Positions 1-6,982 of a stretch of 8,232 nucleotides of DNA are shown here, one piece after another (position 1 is the stretch's first letter; every line of letters begins with the position of its first letter). The stretch is from Ruminococcaceae bacterium UBA2656 (GTDB lineage: Bacteria; Bacillota; Clostridia; Oscillospirales; Acutalibacteraceae): assembly GCA_002359465.1 (NCBI GenBank), contig DENA01000015.1, forward strand, positions 28,071-36,302, written 5' to 3'. Made by a program: the position numbers and the translations under genes. The notes beneath the pieces are model-generated. The model made no database searches. It was not told the origin of the DNA and was given only the letters and a program-made list of their open reading frames with translations.

Positions 1-520
1 ACTTCTGCTGTACCGGCGGTGTGTCCGGTTCCTGCGCGGGCTCCGGCAGGGCCGTTTCTTCTGCCTGCAATACAGCAACAGTGGGCGCCTGTACAGTCGC
101 TTCCGGCTCTGTCATAGGCTCCTCGGGAGTATCCGTTTCAGGGATCATCTCCGCATGAATTTCAGTATCCGCTAAAACGGCTTCCTCTTTCATTGCGGAA
201 ACCCGGGTGTCCTCAGGCGGATTTGTTGGCTTTTCTTCTTTTTTTGCAGTCTGACAAAATACTTTTTCAACGCTGTCTGAAGGTCTGGGAATCACTTTGG
301 ACGAAATATAGTGATGAAATGTTTCGCCGATTTGCTTGCCCGCGCTGACGGCGGCGTTTACGGCTCCCACATCGCCTGTGACCTTTACCGTTATCCAGCC
401 GTGTCCCCTCGCTTTTTCAATTTGAATAATGGTCACATTCGCTGTTTTCACCATGGTATCCGCAACCAGAACGGCCGTTGCCAATCCCTGTATTTCTATC
501 AAACCCAATGCGTCTTTCAT
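1..520 (-). CDS. BMC-domain shell protein with long Glu/Pro-rich C-terminal tail (partial, 3' end outside window)
   Basis: I translated this directly: ATG at 518-520, preceded by AAGGTG 4 nt upstream, open for 173 codons to the window edge. Residues 1-87 are a single BMC-H domain of the kind that forms hexameric shell tiles; it opens MKDALGLIEIQG and contains GDVGAV at 49-54 and VIPRP at 76-80. The central pore loop reads KARGHGW (36-42), whereas the PduA-like protein in the same locus has KIGSG. From residue 88 the sequence becomes a low-complexity tail with about 16 Glu and 13 Pro in 86 residues, plus many Thr and Ala, probably disordered. Tailed BMC-H proteins such as PduK and EutK carry a further small domain after the BMC fold; whether this one does cannot be seen. 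The tail could also tether lumen enzymes. It lies 84 nt after the flavoprotein-like gene. The BMC-H assignment is firm; the role of the tail is unknown. Confidence 0.9.
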   Translation of the reverse strand, partial: MKDALGLIEIQGLATAVLVADTMVKTANVTIIQIEKARGHGWITVKVTGDVGAVNAAVSAGKQIGETFHHYISSKVIPRPSDSVEKVFCQTAKKEEKPTNPPEDTRVSAMKEEAVLADTEIHAEMIPETDTPEEPMTEPEATVQAPTVAVLQAEETALPEPAQEPDTPPVQQK

Positions 521-604
521 CTTGTCACCTTACTTCTTTTTTCTTTTGGGAATATATAAAAATGTAAACAAAAAATTTTTGATTACGGGTTTTCAATCTG
601 AACA

Positions 605-1327
605 TTACTGTCTTATGATTTCGATTCCCAGCCTCAGGGCTTTTTCCTTTGCCAGAGCGGTTATAAGATCACCCGAATGCAGCACGATCTGACGGTTTTG
701 TACAAACCTGTCGATGTCGCCTTCGGTAATCACCTTCTGCCCGGCATCCGCTGTGCGGTTCTGCGGCGGTATGCTTGCTGCGGTTTTGATATCCTCTTTG
801 ATTTCTATGCCATACTCCGCAATCATTTTGTAATATTCCTGTATTCTGGAAATATACGCTTTGGGTTCTTTTCCGGTAAGCGGCTCCAAACCCGATTTCA
901 GCAGAACAATTTTACGGCCGTTTGCCATGCAGTTCTGTATCCATTTTGTCTCAAAAGTATCGCTGATGCACAATGCGGTTTTTGCAACCAAATCCCTCGG
1001 AACCACGGGAAACACCGTTAACGAGTCCTGCAATGCCTCAAAACTGACTTCATTTTGCTTGAGTATAGTGCCGCAGTCTCCGCATTCCTTCAGTTTTTTT
1101 ATGTAATAATCATTTGCCATGGACGGGGGAATCACGGTAAAAATCCGGTATTCGCGCTGGTTTTCCAGCGTTCGGAAGAACGTTCCGTATTCCTCTTTCC
1201 AGTTTTCCGTAAGGATGGCATACAGGCTGTGTTCGGGTACGGAGAAATTTGGGATTAAATTTTCATCCAGCATTTTCTGAATGACTTTTAAAATGATCTG
1301 GTACAAATTAGTTTCATTGATTTCCAC
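605..1327 (-). CDS. BMC-associated flavoprotein-like protein with EutQ/EutT-like C-terminal element
   Basis: 240 residues with a GTG start (1325-1327), chosen because AAGGAGG sits 6 nt upstream. The central part (about 105-175) resembles the flavoprotein fold of the UbiX/Dfp/dihydromethanopterin reductase group: VPRDLVAKTALCISDTF (109-125) matches the family pattern P-N-T-L-A-K-I-A-x-G-I-x-D, followed by a GRKIVLLKSG strand (137-146). FMN binding is therefore likely but not certain, since the canonical Asn and Gly are replaced. Residues 199-237 (from VITEGDID to ALRLGIEI) resemble the N-terminal segment of EutQ and EutT, pattern ITxxDhR...I.L..G..hTxhAxxxA...GI.I. A Pro- and Gln-containing linker (186-196) separates the two parts. 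Cys82 and Cys85 form a CxxC. A redox or cofactor-maintenance job for the compartment is inference. It follows the PduA-like gene after 147 nt. Confidence 0.7.
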   Translation of the reverse strand: MEINETNLYQIILKVIQKMLDENLIPNFSVPEHSLYAILTENWKEEYGTFFRTLENQREYRIFTVIPPSMANDYYIKKLKECGDCGTILKQNEVSFEALQDSLTVFPVVPRDLVAKTALCISDTFETKWIQNCMANGRKIVLLKSGLEPLTGKEPKAYISRIQEYYKMIAEYGIEIKEDIKTAASIPPQNRTADAGQKVITEGDIDRFVQNRQIVLHSGDLITALAKEKALRLGIEIIRQ

Positions 1328-1387
1328 AGTACCCCTCCTTTGCCTTATAACGTTTTTTATTCAGGCAGTGAAAAAGCGGTCATGATA

Positions 1388-1423
1388 GGAAGAAATCAGG
1401 GAAGAGCATTCCCTGACCCTTCC
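1388..1423 (-). other. Intercistronic stem-loop between pduA-like and flavoprotein-like genes
   Basis: A perfect 8-bp stem (TCAGGGAA at 1396-1403, TTCCCTGA at 1409-1416) has a 5-nt loop. It is extended by a second 5-bp stem (GGAAG 1388-1392, CTTCC 1419-1423) across a 3/2 internal loop. On the transcribed strand it is not followed directly by a U-run, so it is not a canonical terminator. An mRNA-stability or processing element that lowers expression of the genes after the shell tile is a reasonable guess. The rest of the 147-nt gap shows only the ribosome binding site of the next gene. Confidence 0.5.
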
Positions 1424-1474
1424 GTACCATTAACGCTCTACACCGTCACGTGTGGAAGAAGAATTGAGTGGTGA

Positions 1475-1753
1475 TTAATCCATATGAGGAATAATTTTTT
1501 CAGTATCCGAATGAGGACGGGGAATTACGTGGATGGAAACCACTTCGCCGACCATTTTGGCAGAGGCCGCTCCGGCATCTGTCGCAGCCTTAACAGCCCC
1601 GACATCTCCGCGTACCATTACCGTTACCAATCCGGAACCGATTTTCTCGTAGCCTACCAAATTTACGTTGGCAGCCTTGACCATTGCATCGGCGGCTTCA
1701 ATAGCCGGTACGAGTCCATGTGTTTCGATCATGCCCAGTGCATCAGAGTTCAT
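1475..1753 (-). CDS. pduA: PduA/EutM-type BMC-H hexameric shell protein
   Basis: 92 residues, ATG at 1751-1753 with GGAGG upstream. This is a canonical single-domain BMC-H protein that assembles as a hexamer and tiles the flat facets of the shell. Diagnostic segments are [20 protein letters not shown] (5-24), the pore loop KIGSG (37-41), [17 protein letters not shown] (45-61) and HVIPRP (75-80). The KIGSG loop is that of PduA, whose small polar pore is known to let 1,2-propanediol in while slowing aldehyde escape; carrying that property over to this protein is inference. The length is normal and no tail is present beyond a short [10 protein letters not shown] end. It starts 34 nt after the PduB-like gene, as expected for a co-transcribed and highly expressed shell tile. 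Confidence 0.96.
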   Translation of the reverse strand: MNSDALGMIETHGLVPAIEAADAMVKAANVNLVGYEKIGSGLVTVMVRGDVGAVKAATDAGAASAKMVGEVVSIHVIPRPHSDTEKIIPHMD

Positions 1754-1787
1754 GTATAATTACCTCCTTTATGATTGTGTTGGTATT

Positions 1788-2576
1788 TTAGATGTATGGA
1801 TGAGTGGTTGATTTTGGTTCGGAGCCCAAAGCGCCCAGCAGCTTTAAGCCGACCGCTCTGGCCGCCCTGACAGCCTGCCGTACGGCGCCGGAATCCCCTG
1901 TAAAGATCAGAATAACTTCGTTTGAGAAACTGGTTCCTCCGTTGCCCGGAGAACTGTAGGCGACCACGTCCACATTTGCGGCCTTGACAGCCACATCCGC
2001 CAGCACCGTGCCGATTGCTGCAGGGCCCGCGCATGTCATGCCGAAGGCTTTGCCAAGGGGAGAACCAAACGCTTTTTCAAGGCACTGGCTGGCTCTTGCG
2101 GAATATTGGAATTCCAGATGCCCGGCATCGTTGCCGTAAACATCGCCGAAATACTTCGGAAGGCTGGCGAGTGCGATTTCGACTGCCCTTCTCGCATCCG
2201 AAACATCCTCCGCGCCGATATAGATCAAATCGCCGTGGCCGGCGCCGCCCTTTGTATCTCTGGGCAGCTCAATGGTAATGACTTCCGTATTGGTAGCCTT
2301 TACCGCGTCATCCACCGCCATGATCTGGGGGCCTGCCCCCGTCCTGCCTCCGATAATACCGATTGAACGGTATTTGCCGAGTTTCATAACATCGACGAGC
2401 ATCGGGTCAACACTGGCAATTACCAATCCAATGGTATCGCCGACTGATGTTCCCACAAACTCCGTCACTCCCAGTGAACTGCAAGGTGTACCCGCTTCCG
2501 CTGCTTTTTCCTCAGGTTTAATTTTCAGTTCATCAGCGACCTGCTGTACAACCTTATTAATTAATTGCTGGTCCAT
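1788..2576 (-). CDS. pduB: PduB-type BMC-T trimeric shell protein
   Basis: 262 residues, ATG at 2574-2576 with GGAGG 7 nt upstream. It is a tandem-BMC protein: domain one spans about residues 40-150 (EFVGTSVGDTIGLVIASVD, IGIIGGRTGAGPQIMAVDDA, GGAGHGDLIYIGAEDVSDAR) and domain two about 155-255 (QCLEKAFGSPLGKAFG, AYSSPGNGGTSFSNEVIL, FTGDSGAVRQAV). Three chains form a pseudohexamer. An N-terminal helix-prone stretch (LINKVVQQVADELK, 5-18) followed by a Glu/Ala-rich linker precedes the first domain, as in full-length PduB. In Salmonella that extension joins the enzyme core to the shell, so the same role is likely here. The gene starts 27 nt after the activase stop and is followed 34 nt later by the PduA-like gene. 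Confidence 0.96.
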   Translation of the reverse strand: MDQQLINKVVQQVADELKIKPEEKAAEAGTPCSSLGVTEFVGTSVGDTIGLVIASVDPMLVDVMKLGKYRSIGIIGGRTGAGPQIMAVDDAVKATNTEVITIELPRDTKGGAGHGDLIYIGAEDVSDARRAVEIALASLPKYFGDVYGNDAGHLEFQYSARASQCLEKAFGSPLGKAFGMTCAGPAAIGTVLADVAVKAANVDVVAYSSPGNGGTSFSNEVILIFTGDSGAVRQAVRAARAVGLKLLGALGSEPKSTTHPYI

Positions 2577-2603
2577 TGTCTATCCTCCATTTCATTAAAT
2601 TTT

Positions 2604-3524
2604 TTAACCACCGATAATACATTCGAAGCCCTGCCCTTCAACCACGGTTTTTAATGCCTGTATCTTTTCAGGAGTCAGTGTCATAACATCCTTCATCAGA
2701 TAATCCCTGCCCAAAAGCTCATATTTGTTTTCACCATAGGTATGATACGGAAGCAAATGTATTGTCTTGATATTGTGTAATGTTTTTGCAAACCTGCTGA
2801 TTGCCAGAATGTCCTCTTCTTCGGCGTTCACCCCGGGGATTGTGGGTACCCTGATCACTGTCTGGGTGATTTCGGATACCCTTACGGCATTCTGCAGAAT
2901 GATCTCGTTGCTTACCCCTGTAAATTTTTTGTGCACTTCAGGATTCATGGATTTAATATCCATCAGGGCCAGATCCACATAGGGAAGAACTTTCTCAATC
3001 ACTTTGCCGTCCGCATACGCGGTCGTTTCAATCGCCGTATGCCATCCCTGTTCTTTCGCAGCCTTGAGCAGTTCCAGAGTAAAATCGTACTGCACCAGAG
3101 GCTCGCCGCCTGAAATTGTAATTCCGCCGCTGGAACGCCTGTAGCTGGTTGCGTCTTTTCTCAGTTCCATCACAACCTGCTGCACGGTCATCTTCGTGCC
3201 TTTTAATACCAGCGCTCCCGTGGGGCAGACATTTGCACATTCACCGCACCCAATACAAAGATCCCTGTTGACAAGGCCTTTGTTGTCCGGGCTGATTGCC
3301 CCCTGTTTGCAGGCTTTCATGCATTTTCCACAATGAATACAACGCATTTTCTGATAAGTAATCACCGGTTTTAACTTTTGGGATTCAGGATTACAGCACC
3401 ATTTGCATGACAAAGGACATCCTTTTAAAAATGCGATTGTTCGAATTCCAGGACCATCATGTACGGAAAACCTCTGTATGTCAAAGACAAGTCCCGCTGC
3501 GCTATAATTTATTGAATCCACCAC
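2604..3524 (-). CDS. Glycyl radical enzyme activating enzyme (radical SAM), dehydratase type
   Basis: 306 residues. The start is GTG (3522-3524), followed by a second GTG codon, with AAGGGAG 6 nt upstream. The enzyme uses S-adenosylmethionine and a [4Fe-4S] cluster to make the glycyl radical on its partner. Visible parts: the cluster motif CxxxCxxC at Cys36, Cys40, Cys43; an inserted double ferredoxin domain with CIHCGKCMKAC (62-72) and CIGCGECANVC (90-100) for two auxiliary clusters; the SAM-binding GGEP (139-142); and ALMDIKSMNPEVHKKFTG (186-203), typical of GRE activases. The double ferredoxin domain is shared by activases of glycerol/diol dehydratase, CutC and hydroxyphenylacetate decarboxylase but is absent from pyruvate formate-lyase activase. 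It lies 51 nt behind the GRE gene, its obvious substrate. Confidence 0.96.
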   Translation of the reverse strand: MVDSINYSAAGLVFDIQRFSVHDGPGIRTIAFLKGCPLSCKWCCNPESQKLKPVITYQKMRCIHCGKCMKACKQGAISPDNKGLVNRDLCIGCGECANVCPTGALVLKGTKMTVQQVVMELRKDATSYRRSSGGITISGGEPLVQYDFTLELLKAAKEQGWHTAIETTAYADGKVIEKVLPYVDLALMDIKSMNPEVHKKFTGVSNEIILQNAVRVSEITQTVIRVPTIPGVNAEEEDILAISRFAKTLHNIKTIHLLPYHTYGENKYELLGRDYLMKDVMTLTPEKIQALKTVVEGQGFECIIGG

Positions 3525-3575
3525 CTACAACTCCCTTAGCTGCATTTCGCTGCGCATGGAGTGCTATCATCATAA

Positions 3576-6113
3576 TCAGAATGTCTGCTCCGTACGGCTG
3601 ATGATATCATCCTGCACTTCTTTGGCAAGCACTACAAACTGTGCGCTGTATCCGGCAACACGGACAACAAGATCCTTGTACTTGTCGGGATCCTTTTGAG
3701 CAGCCAGCAGGGTCGCCCTGTCGACAACGTTGAATTGTACGTGCATGCCCTTATGGTCGAAATAGCTTCTGACGACGGATGCGAAATTCTGAAGCCCCGT
3801 ATCCCCTGCAAGTGCGGAAGGCAGGAACTTCTGATTCAGCAGCGTTCCGTTCGACGCAAGGAAGTGGTCCAGCTTGGCGACGGAATTCATTGCCGCTGTC
3901 GGTCCCTTTACATCCTTGCCCTGTCTCGGCGATACGCCGTCGGCCAAAGGCTGCTTGGCCAGTCTGCCGTCCGGCAGCGCGCCGACGTCTTTACCGAACA
4001 GCACGTTTGCCGATACCGGATAAACGCCCGCCTGGAATTGTCCGCCGCGCGGATTGGTATATTTCTGTACTTCTTCGCAGTAGATTCTGGCGATCTTACG
4101 GGAAACCATGTCTACTTCATCGATGTCGTTGCCGAAGCTTTCCGTGTTATCCATCAGTCTGTAAATATTGTCATATTCCGAACTGGAGGCGCCGGTGCAG
4201 GTGTCTTTTACGCCGCACATCTTCTGCAGATCGGACATATCGATATTGCAGGAATTGCCGAGAACCTTCTTAACGGCCTCAAATACCTTCTGTTCCGTAA
4301 TGGCGTCTGTGCTGCAGGAAGCAGTCTCATTGGCTTTTGCGCCGACCGGACGGCCGAAGTTTGCGTCCAGAGCTTCCTTCAGCTGGCAGGTCGTCATGTC
4401 CTTATCCTGGAACACATGCTTATTCATCGCATAAATGGAGTCACCGGAATCGGCGATACCAAACGCCTGCGGACCCGTAAAGTTGTAAATGGCTCCGCCT
4501 TCCTGAACGGACTTGCCTCTCTTGATGCAGTCATCAACCATGGCCGACTGGAACGGAAGCGGGCATCTTTCAGCATGGGCAATATCGACGCAGTTGTCGG
4601 CTTCCGCCAGATGCTGCACGAAATAGGCCATTTCCTTTTGAAACGCATCGTAGAATTCGTCGATGGTTTTCCACTCGCACATATCCGGCACCACAGGGCC
4701 GAGCTGTTTGTCGCCGACCTTGCCGCCGTGGATGGTGATATCCAGAACCTTGGCCACATTGAAGAACGCGGCGTCGTGCCAGCCTTCAGTCTTGTGCGGG
4801 CACTGCGGCTCAACACAGCCGATGATGCAATACTCACGGGCGTCTTCAAGGGAAACGCCCCTGTTTTCAAGCGCAGGGATAATAACTTCGTCATTGTACA
4901 TTGCAGGCACGCCCAGTCCGATGCGGGCAAGCTCACAGGCCCTGTAGAGGAATTCGTCCGGGGTTCCCTGCCATACGCGGATGGAGAAGGAAGGCGCCGG
5001 CAGCTTTGTATGGGCGCACGCGTCCATCATCATATAGGAAACTTCATTGGTGGCATCCAGTCCGTCCGGTGTCTGCCCGCCGGCCCCGATGTTCTGGAAC
5101 ACCGCGTAACCTGCGAACGCCTGCGCGGAAACCTCGTCGCGGGTCTTGTTGACATCGTTGAGTTTAATCCAGATGCAGTCAACCAGTTCCTGTGCAAATT
5201 CCTTGGAAATGTTCTTATCGGCTGCAAGATAGGGATACATGTACTGGTCGAAGCGGCCGGGAGAAATGGAATGTCCGCTGGACTCAATCTGCATCATGCT
5301 CTGGATGAACCAGAAGGACTGGCACGCCTCATAGAAATTACGGGCACCGTTTTCCGGCACTCTGTCGCAGTTCGCGGCAATTTGCAGAAGCTCGGCTTTC
5401 CTTGTGGAGTTTGTTTCCGCCGCAGCCAGTCTTCTTGCCTCGTCTGCATATCTGTGGGCGAAATTAATGGCTGCGTTATAAGTGATAATCAAAGCATTGT
5501 AGAACTGCTGCTTCTTTATGTAACTGGGATCCGACAAATCCATTTTCATCATGGCGTCGACGACTTCCGCAATAATCCCTCTGAAGCCCTTCTCCAACAC
5601 CTTGCCATAATCAACGCACACATGGCCTACGCCGCCGTAGAAGTAATTGCCCACCGTGAATACGCCCGCCGCCTGACAGTCCTTTGTTTCCTGGGACATA
5701 TAGGAAGACGCAAGCTCGCTTGTTGTCTTTCCGGGCCAGTACTTAAAAACCTCATGCAGTTCTTGTGCGGTCTCTTTCGGAATCACGAACGGGTCCGCCA
5801 CTCTTGTGGCCATTGTGTCAAATTCCTTCTCCACCCAATCGTAAGAAAATTCCGGGCAGATCTCCGTCGAGCGCGGATGCTTTGTAATCGCGCCTACAAT
5901 AAGCTCGTCGTCGCGGATGGTTACCGGAAGATTGTTAAAAATCTTTTCATCCGCTTTCGCACGTCTCATGATCGGCGACATGCCTTCTGTTTCCTTGTAA
6001 GCCTCCGTAACAAGAACCGCCCTGTCCGACTCAACATAAGGGGTTGCATCCAAAATCATTTTCTTTAGTCTTTCAACCCTTGCCGTTGGTTTGGAAAATC
6101 CTTTTTCTATCAC
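3576..6113 (-). CDS. Glycyl radical diol dehydratase (B12-independent propanediol/glycerol dehydratase family)
   Basis: 845 residues, GTG start (6111-6113) with an ideal AAGGAGGT 7 nt upstream. The glycyl radical loop is VVRVAGYSAQF with Gly821; the thiyl residue is Cys433 in IIGCVEPQ with base Glu435. His164 (GVGH), His281-Ser282 (GHSISPGRFD) and Asp447 (GWHDAAFF) sit at the positions reported for Clostridium butyricum glycerol dehydratase. CutC instead has a Thr/Tyr pair after the Cys (W-T-S-T-G-Y), so choline lyase is unlikely. The predicted reaction is dehydration of 1,2-propanediol to propionaldehyde or of glycerol to 3-hydroxypropionaldehyde; compartment genes nearby favour the former. 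Compared with the 787-residue C. butyricum enzyme, about 55 extra residues lie between the Cys and Gly loops, near residues 590-648, with Cys600, 622, 633 and 639. No separate N- or C-terminal encapsulation peptide is visible. Activase follows 51 nt downstream. Confidence 0.92.
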   Translation of the reverse strand: MIEKGFSKPTARVERLKKMILDATPYVESDRAVLVTEAYKETEGMSPIMRRAKADEKIFNNLPVTIRDDELIVGAITKHPRSTEICPEFSYDWVEKEFDTMATRVADPFVIPKETAQELHEVFKYWPGKTTSELASSYMSQETKDCQAAGVFTVGNYFYGGVGHVCVDYGKVLEKGFRGIIAEVVDAMMKMDLSDPSYIKKQQFYNALIITYNAAINFAHRYADEARRLAAAETNSTRKAELLQIAANCDRVPENGARNFYEACQSFWFIQSMMQIESSGHSISPGRFDQYMYPYLAADKNISKEFAQELVDCIWIKLNDVNKTRDEVSAQAFAGYAVFQNIGAGGQTPDGLDATNEVSYMMMDACAHTKLPAPSFSIRVWQGTPDEFLYRACELARIGLGVPAMYNDEVIIPALENRGVSLEDAREYCIIGCVEPQCPHKTEGWHDAAFFNVAKVLDITIHGGKVGDKQLGPVVPDMCEWKTIDEFYDAFQKEMAYFVQHLAEADNCVDIAHAERCPLPFQSAMVDDCIKRGKSVQEGGAIYNFTGPQAFGIADSGDSIYAMNKHVFQDKDMTTCQLKEALDANFGRPVGAKANETASCSTDAITEQKVFEAVKKVLGNSCNIDMSDLQKMCGVKDTCTGASSSEYDNIYRLMDNTESFGNDIDEVDMVSRKIARIYCEEVQKYTNPRGGQFQAGVYPVSANVLFGKDVGALPDGRLAKQPLADGVSPRQGKDVKGPTAAMNSVAKLDHFLASNGTLLNQKFLPSALAGDTGLQNFASVVRSYFDHKGMHVQFNVVDRATLLAAQKDPDKYKDLVVRVAGYSAQFVVLAKEVQDDIISRTEQTF

Positions 6114-6181
6114 TTTAAATACCTCCTTAAAAAAATTTGATCAATTAATTTTGAACACCTAAAGTCCGACTTCCGCATTTG

Positions 6182-6212
6182 ATTATATACCAGCCTCTGC
6201 TTGACCGTACAA
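6182..6212 (-). promoter_or_regulatory. Candidate sigma-A promoter for the GRE-activase-shell genes
   Basis: On the minus strand TTGTAC (6207-6212) is followed after 17 nt by TATATA (6184-6189), which overlaps TATAAT (6182-6187). It lies about 70 nt before the GRE start codon in a 252-nt AT-rich gap, the only gap among these genes large enough for an obvious new promoter. This suggests the GRE can be expressed independently of the three genes upstream. AT-rich DNA gives frequent chance matches, so confidence is moderate. Confidence 0.45.
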
Positions 6213-6248
6213 TACTATTCAAACCCAAAGAATGTAAAATTAAAACCA

Positions 6249-6286
6249 AAATATTTATAAAATAATATACATTTTATGAAATATTT
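6249..6286. repeat. AT-rich inverted repeat upstream of the GRE promoter
   Basis: On the plus strand AAATATTT then ATAAAAT (6249-6263), a 7-nt spacer (6264-6270), then ATTTTAT, an unpaired G (6278) and AAATATTT (6279-6286). The arms pair over 15 bp with one bulge. It lies upstream of the candidate GRE promoter (6182-6212). There is no GC-rich stem or U-run, so it is a poor terminator. An operator, a UP-like element or chance in AT-rich DNA are all possible. Confidence 0.4.
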
Positions 6287-6365
6287 ACAAATCTTTAAGG
6301 TTTTTCTTCCATATAAGAGTTTTTAAATTCTACAAAACCATACTGCTTTCTGCAAAATACGCAGG

Positions 6366-6953
6366 TTATAATAAAACCGAAATTCCCAGCAAAGCAATAA
6401 AATTACTTAAAATCGCCGTGTTGCCCGGCCACGCGGGGGAAGTAATAAGGTTGCCGTCCGCGACGGATTCATCTGGCTCTTTTTCCATATAGATCCCGCC
6501 GGCCATTTCCACCTCCGGCCTGACTGCAGGATACGCCGTAAGCCTTCTCCCCCGCACCACATCCGCCGCAGTCAGAATCTGGACGCCGTGGCAGATGGCT
6601 GCAACCGGTCTGCTCAGCTTCATAAAATACCTCACGATATCCAGCACTTCATCATTCAGCCGCAAATATTCCGGTGAACGCCCGCCCGTCAGATACAGCC
6701 CGGCGTAATTCTCGATTCGCAGGGAGGAAAATGAGGCGTTGAGCAGGAACCTGTGCCCCGGCTTTTCAGTGTAGGTCTGGTCCCCTTCAAAATCGTGAAT
6801 GGCTGTTTTGATATATTCGCCGGCTTTTTTGCCCGGACACGCCACATCCGTCTGAAGTCCGAACACACCCAATGTCTGAAAAGGCACCATTACTTCGTAA
6901 TCTTCCGTAAAGTCCCCGGCAAGCATCAATATTTTTCTCTGAATTTTGTCCAT
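6366..6953 (-). CDS. DJ-1/PfpI-family protein
   Basis: 195 residues, ATG at 6951-6953 with GGAGGAG upstream. Class I glutamine amidotransferase-like fold of the DJ-1/PfpI superfamily. The nucleophile elbow is [10 protein letters not shown] (118-127) with Cys121 and His122; the acidic partner comes from the N-terminal [10 protein letters not shown] (13-22), where Glu17 is the likeliest residue. [20 protein letters not shown] (38-57) and [13 protein letters not shown] (87-99) are typical of the PfpI-like subgroup. Superfamily members include proteases, glyoxalases and deglycases, so the exact reaction cannot be read off. In a compartment that handles a reactive aldehyde, removal of stray carbonyl or repair of modified protein is a sensible inference. 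It begins 29 nt after the GTPase gene and is followed by the 252-nt gap before the GRE. Confidence 0.9.
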   Translation of the reverse strand: MDKIQRKILMLAGDFTEDYEVMVPFQTLGVFGLQTDVACPGKKAGEYIKTAIHDFEGDQTYTEKPGHRFLLNASFSSLRIENYAGLYLTGGRSPEYLRLNDEVLDIVRYFMKLSRPVAAICHGVQILTAADVVRGRRLTAYPAVRPEVEMAGGIYMEKEPDESVADGNLITSPAWPGNTAILSNFIALLGISVLL

Positions 6954-6982
6954 ATTTTTCTCCTCCTGACAGGCAGGTAAAA

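Noticed and set aside
1788..2466. Internal start giving a short PduB' form, at GTG codons 37 or 41
   Set aside because: GTG codons are present near the position of the Salmonella PduB' start, but no Shine-Dalgarno sequence is suitably spaced.
3696..6068. A 790-codon open frame on the plus strand opposite the glycyl radical enzyme gene
   Set aside because: It is antisense to an unmistakable enzyme, its translation is rich in Arg, His and Cys with no recognisable domain, and it has no credible ribosome binding site. It arises from the codon composition of the real gene.
3576..6113. Choline trimethylamine-lyase (CutC) identity for the glycyl radical enzyme
   Set aside because: Length and the Gly821 position match CutC by coincidence, but the residues after the catalytic Cys are the His-Asp of diol dehydratases and His164, His281 and Ser282 are present.
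6276..6289. CcpA cre-like sequence ATGAAATATTTACA
   Set aside because: It lacks the central CG and the flanking matches of the cre consensus. It is part of a larger AT-rich inverted repeat.
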